Assembly: GCA_017383325.1 (NCBI GenBank)
Contig: JAFNYG010000031.1
Location: forward strand, 1 to 8,017
DNA from: Alphaproteobacteria bacterium
GTDB lineage: Bacteria; Pseudomonadota; Alphaproteobacteria; Rs-D84
Reading direction: 5' to 3'
Length of the DNA stretch: 8,017 nt
Shown here: piece after piece, positions 1-5,674 of the stretch
Numbering within the stretch: the first letter of the stretch is position 1
How the letters are laid out: each line of letters starts with the position of its first letter
Notes under the pieces: generated by a model
The model's database searches: none
Told to the model about the DNA's origin: nothing
What the model saw: the letters and a program-made list of their open reading frames with translations, nothing else
Position numbers and translations under genes: made by a program

Positions 1-247
1 CTTCAGAACGAACCGTATCACAAACTTCTAAACCCAATGCGGCACGACCTTGAAAGATATAGTCTGTCATAGATTCCTTATTGCCTTCATATTTATAGTT
101 CAGGTTTGTATAACTCATACCACCTCTCAAACCAACATACGGATCCATACCCCACATCTGCCAACTACTGCCCTGATCTGGATGGTTCATCGCGAACGCA
201 GGACACACAATCAGCACAGCCAGTGTTGAAATTGCTAACTTTTTCAT
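1..247 (-). CDS. Secreted protein, probable outer-membrane beta-barrel (porin family), 5' part only
   Basis: This is the first 82 or so codons of a gene that runs off the left edge. Translating the minus strand from the ATG at 245-247 gives a signal peptide: MKK, then a hydrophobic core (LAISTLAVLIV), then a signal peptidase I site after CPAFA at residue 19. The mature part starts MNHPDQGSS and continues with DPYVGLRGGMSYTNLNY and later FQGRAALGLEV. Alternating aromatic/hydrophobic strands with glycine-rich 'YVGLRGG' are typical of the first strands of small outer-membrane barrels (OmpA/OmpW-like or 'porin family' surface proteins of alphaproteobacteria). The start is supported by a strong ribosome binding site (AAGGAG, 5 nt upstream) and a promoter just before it. 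It is not recognisable as a specific family member. The barrel assignment is inference from composition and the signal peptide, and the C-terminal aromatic residue that would help is outside the window. Confidence 0.72.
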   Translation of the reverse strand, partial: MKKLAISTLAVLIVCPAFAMNHPDQGSSWQMWGMDPYVGLRGGMSYTNLNYKYEGNKESMTDYIFQGRAALGLEVCDTVRSE

Positions 248-252
248 TTTTT

Positions 253-258
253 CTCCTT
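253..258 (-). promoter_or_regulatory. Ribosome binding site of the beta-barrel gene
   Basis: AAGGAG on the minus strand lies 5 nt before the ATG at 247. It is one of the two best Shine-Dalgarno sequences in the window and fixes the start of the secreted protein gene, which suggests strong translation, as expected of an abundant surface protein. Confidence 0.75.
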
Positions 259-266
259 TTTGTATT

Positions 267-294
267 TTTATGTTATGCCAAAGTTTCATGTCAA
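267..294 (-). promoter_or_regulatory. Sigma-70-type promoter for the beta-barrel gene
   Basis: A perfect -35 box TTGACA (289-294) is followed after 16 nt by CATAAA (267-272), a four-of-six match to the -10 consensus. ATAAAA one base further on, at 17 nt spacing, is an alternative. Transcription would start near 260, leaving a leader of roughly a dozen bases that is almost entirely the ribosome binding site. The upstream tRNA unit ends in a strong terminator, so this gene needs its own promoter, which fits. Confidence 0.6.
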
Positions 295-376
295 CACCCA
301 TATTCTATCAAGGCAATATAAATATTTACATAGGTATGAATCCCTGAAAAAGGCAAAAAACAATACAATAAATAAA

Positions 377-399
377 AAACGACCGAAAAACGGTCGTTT
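377..399 (-). terminator. Rho-independent terminator of the tRNA-Lys unit
   Basis: On the minus strand this is a perfect 9-bp stem, AAACGACCG pairing with CGGTCGTTT, closed by a TTTTT loop. The 3' arm runs into a T-rich tract (TTTTTTATTTATT, counting the end of the arm). It lies 5 nt beyond the encoded CCA end of the tRNA. It insulates the tRNA from the beta-barrel gene downstream. The hairpin is symmetrical, but the T-rich tract is far better on the minus side, so it serves the minus strand. Confidence 0.9.
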
Positions 400-404
400 A
401 TTTC

Positions 405-480
405 TGGTGGACGCGCAGGGACTCGAACCCTGGACCCACTGATTAAGAGTCAGTTGCTCTACCAACTGAGCTACGCATCC
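405..480 (-). tRNA. tRNA-Lys (anticodon CUU)
   Basis: The minus strand folds as a complete 76-nt tRNA including an encoded CCA. The acceptor stem is GGATGCG with CGCGTCC (one G-T pair), followed by discriminator A and CCA (405-407). The D arm is GCTCAGTTGGTAGAGC. The anticodon stem is ACTGA/TCAGT around the loop CTCTTAA, so the anticodon is CTT and reads the lysine codon AAG. The T arm contains GGTTCGAGTCC. All stems pair, so the gene looks functional. It forms a monocistronic unit with its own promoter upstream and a hairpin terminator directly downstream. Confidence 0.97.
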
Positions 481-498
481 AGAACTGCAACGCGGCTA

Positions 499-527
499 AT
501 TATAGACATAAAATCCATAAAATGCAA
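499..527 (-). promoter_or_regulatory. Promoter of the tRNA-Lys gene
   Basis: A perfect -10 box TATAAT (499-504) lies 17 nt downstream of TTGCAT (522-527), a poor -35 that keeps only the TTG. The bases after the -10 box are TAGCCGCG, a GC-rich discriminator of the kind found at stable-RNA promoters under stringent control (established for E. coli; inferred here). Transcription should begin near 492, about 12 nt before the mature tRNA. The spacer contains an 8-bp direct repeat, ATTTTATG twice, separated by one base. Confidence 0.75.
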
Positions 528-535
528 GCTTTTGT

Positions 536-1735
536 TTACAATTCAGAACTTTGTCCCACCACACATTTTTCACGCAATTCTATATCCTTTATCTCATCCA
601 CTGTTTGCGCCCCTGCCAACCACATAACGCGTTGTAAATCATTTCTTAGGTATTCCAGCACCGATTCCACCCCGCGCCATCCACCCAACGCCAACTCATA
701 AATCACAGGACGCCCAACTGCGACAACATCTGCCCCACTTGCAATTGCTTTAAAAACATGCTGACCACGACGAACACCGCTATCAAAAATAATTGGCACA
801 CGCTTGTTCACACGCATGGCGATTTCGGGCAAGACCTCGAACGCAGCTGGTGCACCATCTAATTGACGTCCCCCATGATTTGAAACCCAAATTGCATCTG
901 CACCGGCGGCAATTGCGACCTCAGCATCATCCGGGTGCTGAATTCCCTTAACAATCACTGGCAACCGCGTCATTGATTTTACACGCATAACATCATATGG
1001 GGTCAAATCATTTTGCGCTGCTGCAAATATTGCGCCAATTCCTTGGCCGCCCGAACGCGGCACATTTGGCAAATCCAACGGGAATTTAAAATTATTACGC
1101 GCATCCCGCAGCCGATTTCCACCGATTGGCGCATCAACGGTCAATATCACCGCGCGATACCCCAGTTTTTCTGCAGACTTAATCAGCGCCCGATTCGTTT
1201 CATCATCCTTGCTTAAATACAACTGAAACCATTGTGGTGCGCCATTACCCGCACCGGCGACTTCTGCCAATGTTGAACTGGCATATGTACTGACAGACAT
1301 AATTGTTCCCGCGGCGGCCGCCCCACGCGCACTGCCGGCTTCGGCGGAAACGTGCGCCAATCCATGCGCTGCCGCAGGCGCCACTATTATCGGCATCGAA
1401 ATATCAATCCCCAGTACAGACGTACGTGTATCTGGCTTATCCACCCCGGTCAAAACACGCGGATAAATATCAACCGCATCAAATGAGGCCTCATTTCGGC
1501 GCATAGTATTTTCTGTCTCGGCGCCCCCTCGAATATAATCGAACCCACCACTTGGGATAATCTTTGCGACCTGCGATTCCAATTCATCGATATCATAAAT
1601 AACAATTTTTTCATCACGTATTGATGCCTGATATTCATTCCCTGAACGTGCCAACTGACGATTCATACGCCCCACCAGCCACACAATCAACAACAAAACC
1701 AAAATAACAGATAAAATAAAAATCAGCCTTTTCAT
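536..1735 (-). CDS. Membrane-anchored FMN-dependent alpha-hydroxy-acid oxidase, lactate-oxidase-like
   Basis: A 399-residue member of the FMN alpha-hydroxy-acid dehydrogenase family, which oxidises a 2-hydroxy acid such as L-lactate to the 2-keto acid. Active-site positions visible by family analogy are Tyr67 (YIRGG), Tyr173 (FQLY), Asp201 (TVDAP), Arg208 (GGNR), Lys263 (VIVKG), His287 and Arg290 (SNHGGRQLDG). The flavin phosphate segment is DSGVRRGQ (318-325) and GRPVIY (341-346). Motifs such as GGNR, RRGQHVFKA and GRPVIYELA are closer to lactate oxidases of lactic acid bacteria than to E. coli LldD, and the mid-protein loop is short as in the oxidases. Unlike those soluble enzymes it begins with a transmembrane helix (residues 4-22). 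The ATG at 1735 is chosen because AAGGGAGG lies 5 nt upstream; an in-frame ATG at 1753 would put that site inside the gene. Substrate and electron acceptor (oxygen or quinone) cannot be read from sequence. Confidence 0.9.
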   Translation of the reverse strand: MKRLIFILSVILVLLLIVWLVGRMNRQLARSGNEYQASIRDEKIVIYDIDELESQVAKIIPSGGFDYIRGGAETENTMRRNEASFDAVDIYPRVLTGVDKPDTRTSVLGIDISMPIIVAPAAAHGLAHVSAEAGSARGAAAAGTIMSVSTYASSTLAEVAGAGNGAPQWFQLYLSKDDETNRALIKSAEKLGYRAVILTVDAPIGGNRLRDARNNFKFPLDLPNVPRSGGQGIGAIFAAAQNDLTPYDVMRVKSMTRLPVIVKGIQHPDDAEVAIAAGADAIWVSNHGGRQLDGAPAAFEVLPEIAMRVNKRVPIIFDSGVRRGQHVFKAIASGADVVAVGRPVIYELALGGWRGVESVLEYLRNDLQRVMWLAGAQTVDEIKDIELREKCVVGQSSEL

Positions 1736-1740
1736 AACTT

Positions 1741-1748
1741 CCTCCCTT
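1741..1748 (-). promoter_or_regulatory. Ribosome binding site deciding the oxidase start
   Basis: AAGGGAGG on the minus strand lies 5 nt before the ATG at 1735. It is the strongest Shine-Dalgarno in the window and selects the MKRLIF start over the upstream in-frame ATG at 1753 (MAREEV), which would place this sequence within codons. Confidence 0.7.
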
Positions 1749-1779
1749 GCCATTTTCTACACAGAATATCAGAAGTCAC

Positions 1780-1800
1780 AAAAAAAACTGATTTGACAGT
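1780..1800 (-). terminator. Weak candidate terminator after the LysM/M23 gene
   Basis: On the minus strand ACTG-TCAAAT-CAGT is followed at once by a run of T (eight counting the last stem base), 26-46 nt after the M23 stop codon. The stem is only 4 bp, with a mismatch and two A-T pairs outside it, so termination would be partial at best. It is the only terminator-like element between the seven-gene operon and the oxidase gene. The oxidase may be read through from the operon or have its own weak promoter. Confidence 0.25.
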
Positions 1801-1825
1801 ATTCACAACGTAACGATACAAACAA

Positions 1826-3070
1826 CTATTTTTTCAAATATTGCGTTGGATTATACGCCTTGGTCCCCTTGCGAATTTCGAAATGCAACTGCGGCACATC
1901 GACCTTGCCTGTTTTACCAACCGTACCTATTTTTTGTCCAACCGCAACCCTGGTACCACGCCTTACAGTCATTGTTCCCATATGCGCATAGACCGTCATC
2001 CACCCCGCATCATGCTGAACAATCACCAGGTTTCCCATTCCCTTAACCTCGTTCCCAGCATATGCGACAACCCCATTTTCAGCTACCTTAACCGGCGCGC
2101 CAATTTTTGCACTAATATTTATCCCATCATTAAATAACCCATTTGATTTTGCGCCATAGTTTGACAGAATCTTTCCCCGCACCGGCCATGAAAACTTTGA
2201 CGAAGAACGTGCATTAATCTTTGGCAATCGTGTCGATGGATCTGATGAAATCTTTTTTACAGGTTTTTCTGCACTGACTTTCTTTGGCGCCTCTACTTTC
2301 TTCTGTACATCTACCTTTTTCTGTGCGACATTTTTTTCTTTTTCATTATTTGTCTGTACGCTGGTTTTCTGGGATTTTTTTACATCCTTTACAACAGGCG
2401 CATCAATTGTTTCAACCGGTACCCGCGCCAGATTTGGAACACGAATTTTTTGTCCGACGCGCAAATCAAATGGTGCCGACAAATTATTCATAACAGCTAA
2501 ATCATTTACCGGAACAGAATATTTTCGCGACAAAGAATACAGCGTATCACCGCGCGCGACCACAACATCGGTTAATTCCACCCGCGTTGTACTTTGCGCC
2601 CCTACATATGGCTTATTAACCAACAGCAAATCATCGCTGTCTTTTTTGTATTCCACCCTTTGCGCACCTGTATCGCCATACATCGGCACCAAGATATAAT
2701 CATCAACCGTTGCCACCGATGGTTCATCCACATTCTTGTTTTCCGCATTATCGCTTTCCGCCACATCTGCATTATCATCCACATCAACATCTGTCATTTG
2801 TGGCGGCAAAATATAATCATTTACCGACGCATACATCACATATTCGTCATTTGTTGCCGACCCATACAGCTCTGGCGAAGCATAGACCCCATAATCCATT
2901 GCCGCCGAATTATAAATTTCTGGATTTGCGTTTGGATCCGCCAACAATGCGGGATATCGCGCTGAAATAAAGTCCCCAACAGAATCTGGGAACGACAAAA
3001 CCTTGGGCTGTAAATCACATGCCGTCTGCATGAACAGCGCACCGAATAAAATCCAAAAGATTTTTTTCAT
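1826..3070 (-). CDS. LysM and M23 (LytM) domain protein, NlpD/DipM-like amidase activator, putative lipoprotein
   Basis: 414 residues. A hydrophobic N-terminus (MKKIFWILFGALFMQTAC) suggests lipidation at Cys18, though Gln at -3 is a poor lipobox residue. Next comes an acidic, Tyr/Asn/Asp-rich region (about 25-165) with a repeated segment (ASVNDYILPP and ATVDDYILVP). Then one LysM domain (168-212, VVARGDTLYSLSRKYSV...VGQKIRVP) that should bind peptidoglycan, a Lys/Val-rich linker (226-277), and an M23 domain (294-411). In the M23 domain the first zinc motif is degenerate (FNDGINI, with Asn where active enzymes have His) while His363 (VYAHMG) and His396 (LHFEIR) remain. Degenerate M23 domains of the NlpD/EnvC class activate septal amidases rather than cut. 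The ATG at 3070 gives a clean signal sequence; a TTG at 3094 overlapping tatC is possible but unlikely. There is no Shine-Dalgarno, and an extended -10 box sits just upstream. Confidence 0.9.
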   Translation of the reverse strand: MKKIFWILFGALFMQTACDLQPKVLSFPDSVGDFISARYPALLADPNANPEIYNSAAMDYGVYASPELYGSATNDEYVMYASVNDYILPPQMTDVDVDDNADVAESDNAENKNVDEPSVATVDDYILVPMYGDTGAQRVEYKKDSDDLLLVNKPYVGAQSTTRVELTDVVVARGDTLYSLSRKYSVPVNDLAVMNNLSAPFDLRVGQKIRVPNLARVPVETIDAPVVKDVKKSQKTSVQTNNEKEKNVAQKKVDVQKKVEAPKKVSAEKPVKKISSDPSTRLPKINARSSSKFSWPVRGKILSNYGAKSNGLFNDGINISAKIGAPVKVAENGVVAYAGNEVKGMGNLVIVQHDAGWMTVYAHMGTMTVRRGTRVAVGQKIGTVGKTGKVDVPQLHFEIRKGTKAYNPTQYLKK

Positions 3071-3076
3071 GGAATA

Positions 3077-3085
3077 ATTATACCA
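3077..3085 (-). promoter_or_regulatory. Extended -10 promoter element immediately before the M23 gene
   Basis: The minus strand reads TGGTATAAT, a perfect extended -10 (TGnTATAAT). Six bases then separate it from the A of the ATG at 3070, so transcription starting at the usual distance would begin at, or within a base of, the start codon. No convincing -35 box lies 16-18 nt upstream, which extended -10 promoters tolerate. No Shine-Dalgarno precedes the gene. This could be an internal promoter producing a leaderless message, or chance in AT-rich sequence. Confidence 0.45.
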
Positions 3086-3090
3086 TAAAA

Positions 3091-3798
3091 TCAATCACGA
3101 CGCATAAATAAAATACTGATTTCAAACAGCAACCACATTGGCAACGCCAACAAAACCTGGCTGACAACATCAGGTGGCGTTAAAACAGCCGCCACAATCA
3201 CAATAAATACAATCGCATATCTGCGCATTTTCAAAACTCTTGAACGCGCCAGAACTCCAACACGATTCAACAGCACCAAAACCAATGGCAATTGAAATGC
3301 CACGCCAAAAACCTTTAACAAACCAATTGTAAATGTCAAATAATCACGCACGGCCGGCAACACAACCGCCGGGACCGGTGCCGCCTGATTCAGTTCGACA
3401 AAAAATTTGAACACAATCGGAAACAAGAAATAAAATGCAAACCCAGCACCAGCCAAGAACAATATCGGCGACATAATCAACATCGGCAAAATCAATCCAC
3501 GTTCATTTTTCTTTAATCCCGGCGCAACGAATGCCCATACATGCCACAGCACAACTGGCATAATAATAACCAGCGCAAACAGCGTCGCCAAAGAAAACTG
3601 AATCATCAACCCATCTGTCAACCCTGTATAAATCAGCGCCCCATCACCCCACACCGACAACAACGGCCCCGTTAAATATTCTTGCAAAACCGGCGCCACA
3701 TACCATCCACCTATAAACGCGACAACAAAAATCAAGGCCACCCATAAAATTCGCCGACGCAATTCAGAAAAATGCTGCAACAATGTCATATTTTTCAT
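3091..3798 (-). CDS. tatC: Twin-arginine translocase subunit TatC
   Basis: A 235-residue polytopic inner-membrane protein, slightly shorter than E. coli TatC (258). TatC binds the twin-arginine signal peptide and, with TatB, forms the receptor complex for export of folded proteins. Family landmarks are visible: the N-terminal LQHFSELRRRI (7-17); the first cytoplasmic loop FVAPGLKKNER, with Phe90 and Glu99 equivalent to E. coli Phe94 and Glu103 of the signal-recognition site; and the conserved TPPDVVSQ (207-214) before the last helices. Six hydrophobic helices can be counted. The start ATG overlaps the tatB stop in an ATGA junction, with AAAAGG about 10 nt upstream; a second in-frame ATG lies at codon 4. 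Nothing looks broken. Confidence 0.97.
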   Translation of the reverse strand: MKNMTLLQHFSELRRRILWVALIFVVAFIGGWYVAPVLQEYLTGPLLSVWGDGALIYTGLTDGLMIQFSLATLFALVIIMPVVLWHVWAFVAPGLKKNERGLILPMLIMSPILFLAGAGFAFYFLFPIVFKFFVELNQAAPVPAVVLPAVRDYLTFTIGLLKVFGVAFQLPLVLVLLNRVGVLARSRVLKMRRYAIVFIVIVAAVLTPPDVVSQVLLALPMWLLFEISILFMRRD

Positions 3799-4085
3799 TT
3801 TTTTTGCGCCTTTTTTCGAATCGTCTTTTTAGGTTTTTCCATCACAGTCGAAAAAGTATCCAACACATCATTTGTTGTTGTTTTTATCAAATCATCGATT
3901 GGCTTTTCCAGTTCAATTTGCTGTTTTAAATTTTCAGATGCATCTGTTATTTTCCAGACCAAACCACGCACAAACTTGACCATACGGGCCAGGAAACGCG
4001 CCACATCTGGCCACATTCGTGCCGGCACAACAATAACACCAACCAGTATAATTACAAAAAATTCTGCCCAACTAATTCCAAACAT
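3795..4085 (-). CDS. tatB: Twin-arginine translocase subunit TatB
   Basis: 96 residues starting MFGISWAEFF. The layout is that of TatB: a short N-terminus with the characteristic Glu8, one transmembrane helix (about 7-21), an amphipathic helix (about 25-45, VARFLARMVKFVRGLVWK), and a charged, Lys-rich disordered tail ending KKAQKK. Glu8 and linkage to tatC favour TatB over TatA. The usual Gly-Pro hinge between the two helices (GP at 21-22 in E. coli) is replaced by Pro21-Ala22, with Pro26 retained. It begins 7 nt after lolA with only a weak AAGA as ribosome binding site, and its stop overlaps the tatC start. No tatA gene precedes it, although tatA usually does. Confidence 0.88.
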   Translation of the reverse strand: MFGISWAEFFVIILVGVIVVPARMWPDVARFLARMVKFVRGLVWKITDASENLKQQIELEKPIDDLIKTTTNDVLDTFSTVMEKPKKTIRKKAQKK

Positions 4086-4092
4086 ATCTTAA

Positions 4093-4707
4093 CTAGTCAT
4101 AATATTCATCACCACCACTGGTGCTAACTGTTTTGTGTCGCTGAATTTGGAAAAAATTTTTACCAAAATTCGTTTTTTCTTTCAAACCACGAAACGCGAC
4201 ATCTGTCTTGGCCCCAGTTGCATCAACAACAGTCCACGAATTCAGTTTCAGGGGTTTCTTATCGAAAACGACCGTCATATGTCCCAACCCTTCTTGCCCC
4301 CGCAAATTCATCTTTAACGCAAAAGAATTCTTCCAATCCTGTGTTTCAATAACATTAATATCAGCATTAACCAAATCAATATTTTTTCTGATCAGAATAC
4401 CTGCTGGCGTACTGGAAATAGGAACCGTTGTAATTTGATCCAACGATTTATCAAAGAAATACAAATCCTGGCCATCCGAAATCAGCTGTACAGGCATATC
4501 ATCATAATCCAGGCGCACACGCCCCGGTCGCAACATAAAAAAATCGCCTGCCTGTTGCTTTGCATTTGCGGTCTGAACAAACCCGCCCGTCAGCCCAGTA
4601 ATAGAATTCAAATATTTTTCTGCCTGCTTTACCAATCCATCATCCACAGCCGCCTGCCCTATTGACGACATCAAACTGCAAACTATTGCGACCAATAATT
4701 TTTTCAT
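4093..4707 (-). CDS. lolA: Outer-membrane lipoprotein carrier protein LolA
   Basis: A 204-residue periplasmic chaperone that takes lipoproteins from the LolCDE transporter to the outer membrane. The signal peptide is MKKLLVAIVCSLMSSIGQA, cleaved after Ala19. The mature part follows the alphaproteobacterial LolA pattern: LTGGFVQ (39-45), GDFFMLRPGRVRLDYDD (54-70), ISDGQDLYFFDKSLDQITTVPI (76-97) and a short-side-chain STPAGILIR segment (99-107), the strands and helix of the half-open barrel. AAGGGAG lies 10 nt before the ATG at 4707, so that start is preferred. The upstream ATG at 4716 (adding MIK) overlaps the previous stop as ATGA and sits only 1 nt from the same site, so it remains possible. 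The C-terminus (GGDEYYD) is acidic. LolA is needed if the M23 protein two genes downstream is an outer-membrane lipoprotein. Confidence 0.9.
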   Translation of the reverse strand: MKKLLVAIVCSLMSSIGQAAVDDGLVKQAEKYLNSITGLTGGFVQTANAKQQAGDFFMLRPGRVRLDYDDMPVQLISDGQDLYFFDKSLDQITTVPISSTPAGILIRKNIDLVNADINVIETQDWKNSFALKMNLRGQEGLGHMTVVFDKKPLKLNSWTVVDATGAKTDVAFRGLKEKTNFGKNFFQIQRHKTVSTSGGDEYYD

Positions 4708-4712
4708 TTTTA

Positions 4713-5663
4713 TCATTCTCCCTTAAATAATTCCAAGACGCGGGCCCGCACATTTTGCAAATTATCCCGCACAATTGCACCGGCGGCACGTTCATGCCCA
4801 CCACCCCCCAGCGCCACTGCAATTTTATCAATCGGTTTTTTACGACTGCGAATAGAAATACCTATTTGTTCTGGCTTTTGCTCTTTCAGCAAAACGACAT
4901 AATCCACCCCATGAATCTGCCCTAACAAACTTAGCACTGTTTCACCACGTCCATCCAGATGCTTATAATCCTTTTTCTCGATTGTCGCCAACGCCAAACG
5001 CCCGTGATAGAAAAATTCTGCATTTGCTGTTGTTCGTGCTTCTAACTGCACAGCCTTTCGTGGTTTATCGTTCATCAATTCTATCAGATTTCGAATATTA
5101 ACGCCTGTATCCACCAGGTCTGCCATTATACGCAACGCATCACCATTGCGCACAAATTTAAAATTACCCGTATCTGTTAAAATTGCCAACGCCAACAAAT
5201 CCGCTGTACGCGCATCCATTACCAAACCACCCGCGCGCAATATACGATACACAATTACAGCCGTCGCAGGCGCCGTATCATCATTTATACATAAATCGCC
5301 AATATTATTTTCATTTTTATGGTGATCTATTTCTATTACAAACTTTGCATTATCAACCAGTATCTTTGGCCCACCAATATGTACTGGATTTCCATAATCC
5401 ATCACAATGGCCAAATCGAACACCTGTGTCATATCGACACGTTCAAAATACTTTATACGCGACCGCAGCGGCACATTTGTCAAATTTTCTGGAATATTAC
5501 CATCATATAAGCAAACCGGACTGACACCAAAGTTTTCCTCTATCAAATGTGCCAACGCCAGCACACTGCACAACGAATCGCCATCTGGATTTTTATGTCC
5601 CATAATTGCGATTGATTTTGCAGTCTGCACGCGCTGAAAAAAATCTTTTATATTTTGTTCCAT
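4713..5663 (-). CDS. DHH/DHHA1 phosphoesterase, NrnA-like (nanoRNase / pAp phosphatase type)
   Basis: A 316-residue DHH-family enzyme. DHH domain motifs: HKNPDGD (His23, Asp27, Asp29), MDYG (Asp89), IDHHK (Asp113, His114, His115) and ILTDTGNF (Asp164). These are the metal ligands of two-metal phosphoesterases. The C-terminal DHHA1 domain carries GGGGHERAAG (286-295), which binds the nucleic acid or nucleotide end. Length and layout match NrnA, which degrades 2-5 nt RNAs and/or 3'-phosphoadenosine 5'-phosphate. Members that hydrolyse c-di-AMP or pGpG look similar, so the substrate is inferred only. The ATG at 5663 is chosen; a TTG at 5672 would add three residues. The gene follows recJ by 11 nt, and its stop lies inside the lolA leader (TGA at 4713-4715). 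No membrane segment is seen. Confidence 0.88.
   Translation of the reverse strand: MEQNIKDFFQRVQTAKSIAIMGHKNPDGDSLCSVLALAHLIEENFGVSPVCLYDGNIPENLTNVPLRSRIKYFERVDMTQVFDLAIVMDYGNPVHIGGPKILVDNAKFVIEIDHHKNENNIGDLCINDDTAPATAVIVYRILRAGGLVMDARTADLLALAILTDTGNFKFVRNGDALRIMADLVDTGVNIRNLIELMNDKPRKAVQLEARTTANAEFFYHGRLALATIEKKDYKHLDGRGETVLSLLGQIHGVDYVVLLKEQKPEQIGISIRSRKKPIDKIAVALGGGGHERAAGAIVRDNLQNVRARVLELFKGE
4718..4724 (-). promoter_or_regulatory. Ribosome binding site deciding the lolA start
   Basis: AAGGGAG on the minus strand is inside the last codons of the DHH phosphoesterase gene. It is 10 nt from the ATG at 4707 and only 1 nt from the ATG at 4716. The first distance is usable and the second is too short, so the MKKLLV start is favoured. 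Confidence 0.5.
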
Positions 5664-5674
5664 ATACACCAACT

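Noticed and set aside
106..442. Short plus-strand frames across the beta-barrel promoter, terminator and tRNA
   Set aside because: They run through a supported tRNA and terminator or are antisense to the secreted protein; no homology or ribosome binding site is seen.
1754..1781. Possible promoter for the oxidase gene (TTGTGA, 16 nt, TAGAAA)
   Set aside because: Each box matches only four of six bases and the region is AT-rich; not distinguishable from chance.
1762..1792. ATCAG/CTGAT hairpin upstream of the oxidase as a terminator or regulatory structure
   Set aside because: A 5-bp stem with a loop of about 16 nt and no following T-run is too weak; the small hairpin before the T tract at 1780-1800 is kept instead as a low-confidence candidate.
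1826..2200. Loss of the first zinc-binding His in the M23 domain (FNDGINI) as a novel inactivation
   Set aside because: This is the normal form in alphaproteobacterial NlpD/DipM-type proteins, which act as amidase activators; it is a family trait, not a lesion.
2240..2395. Repetitive Lys/Val-coding stretch in the M23 gene as a DNA repeat or CRISPR-like element
   Set aside because: It encodes a low-complexity basic linker (KKVDVQKKVEAPKKV) with irregular spacing and no conserved repeat unit at the DNA level.
2594..2965. Long plus-strand open frame (about 120 codons, very His/Ile-rich) opposite the M23 gene
   Set aside because: Its composition mirrors the antisense of the Asp/Asn/Tyr-rich region, it has no ribosome binding site, and the opposite strand is clearly coding.
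5183..5524. Plus-strand open frame opposite the DHH phosphoesterase gene
   Set aside because: It is antisense to a conserved gene, has no recognisable domain or ribosome binding site, and its composition (His, Tyr, Pro rich) is that of a shadow frame.
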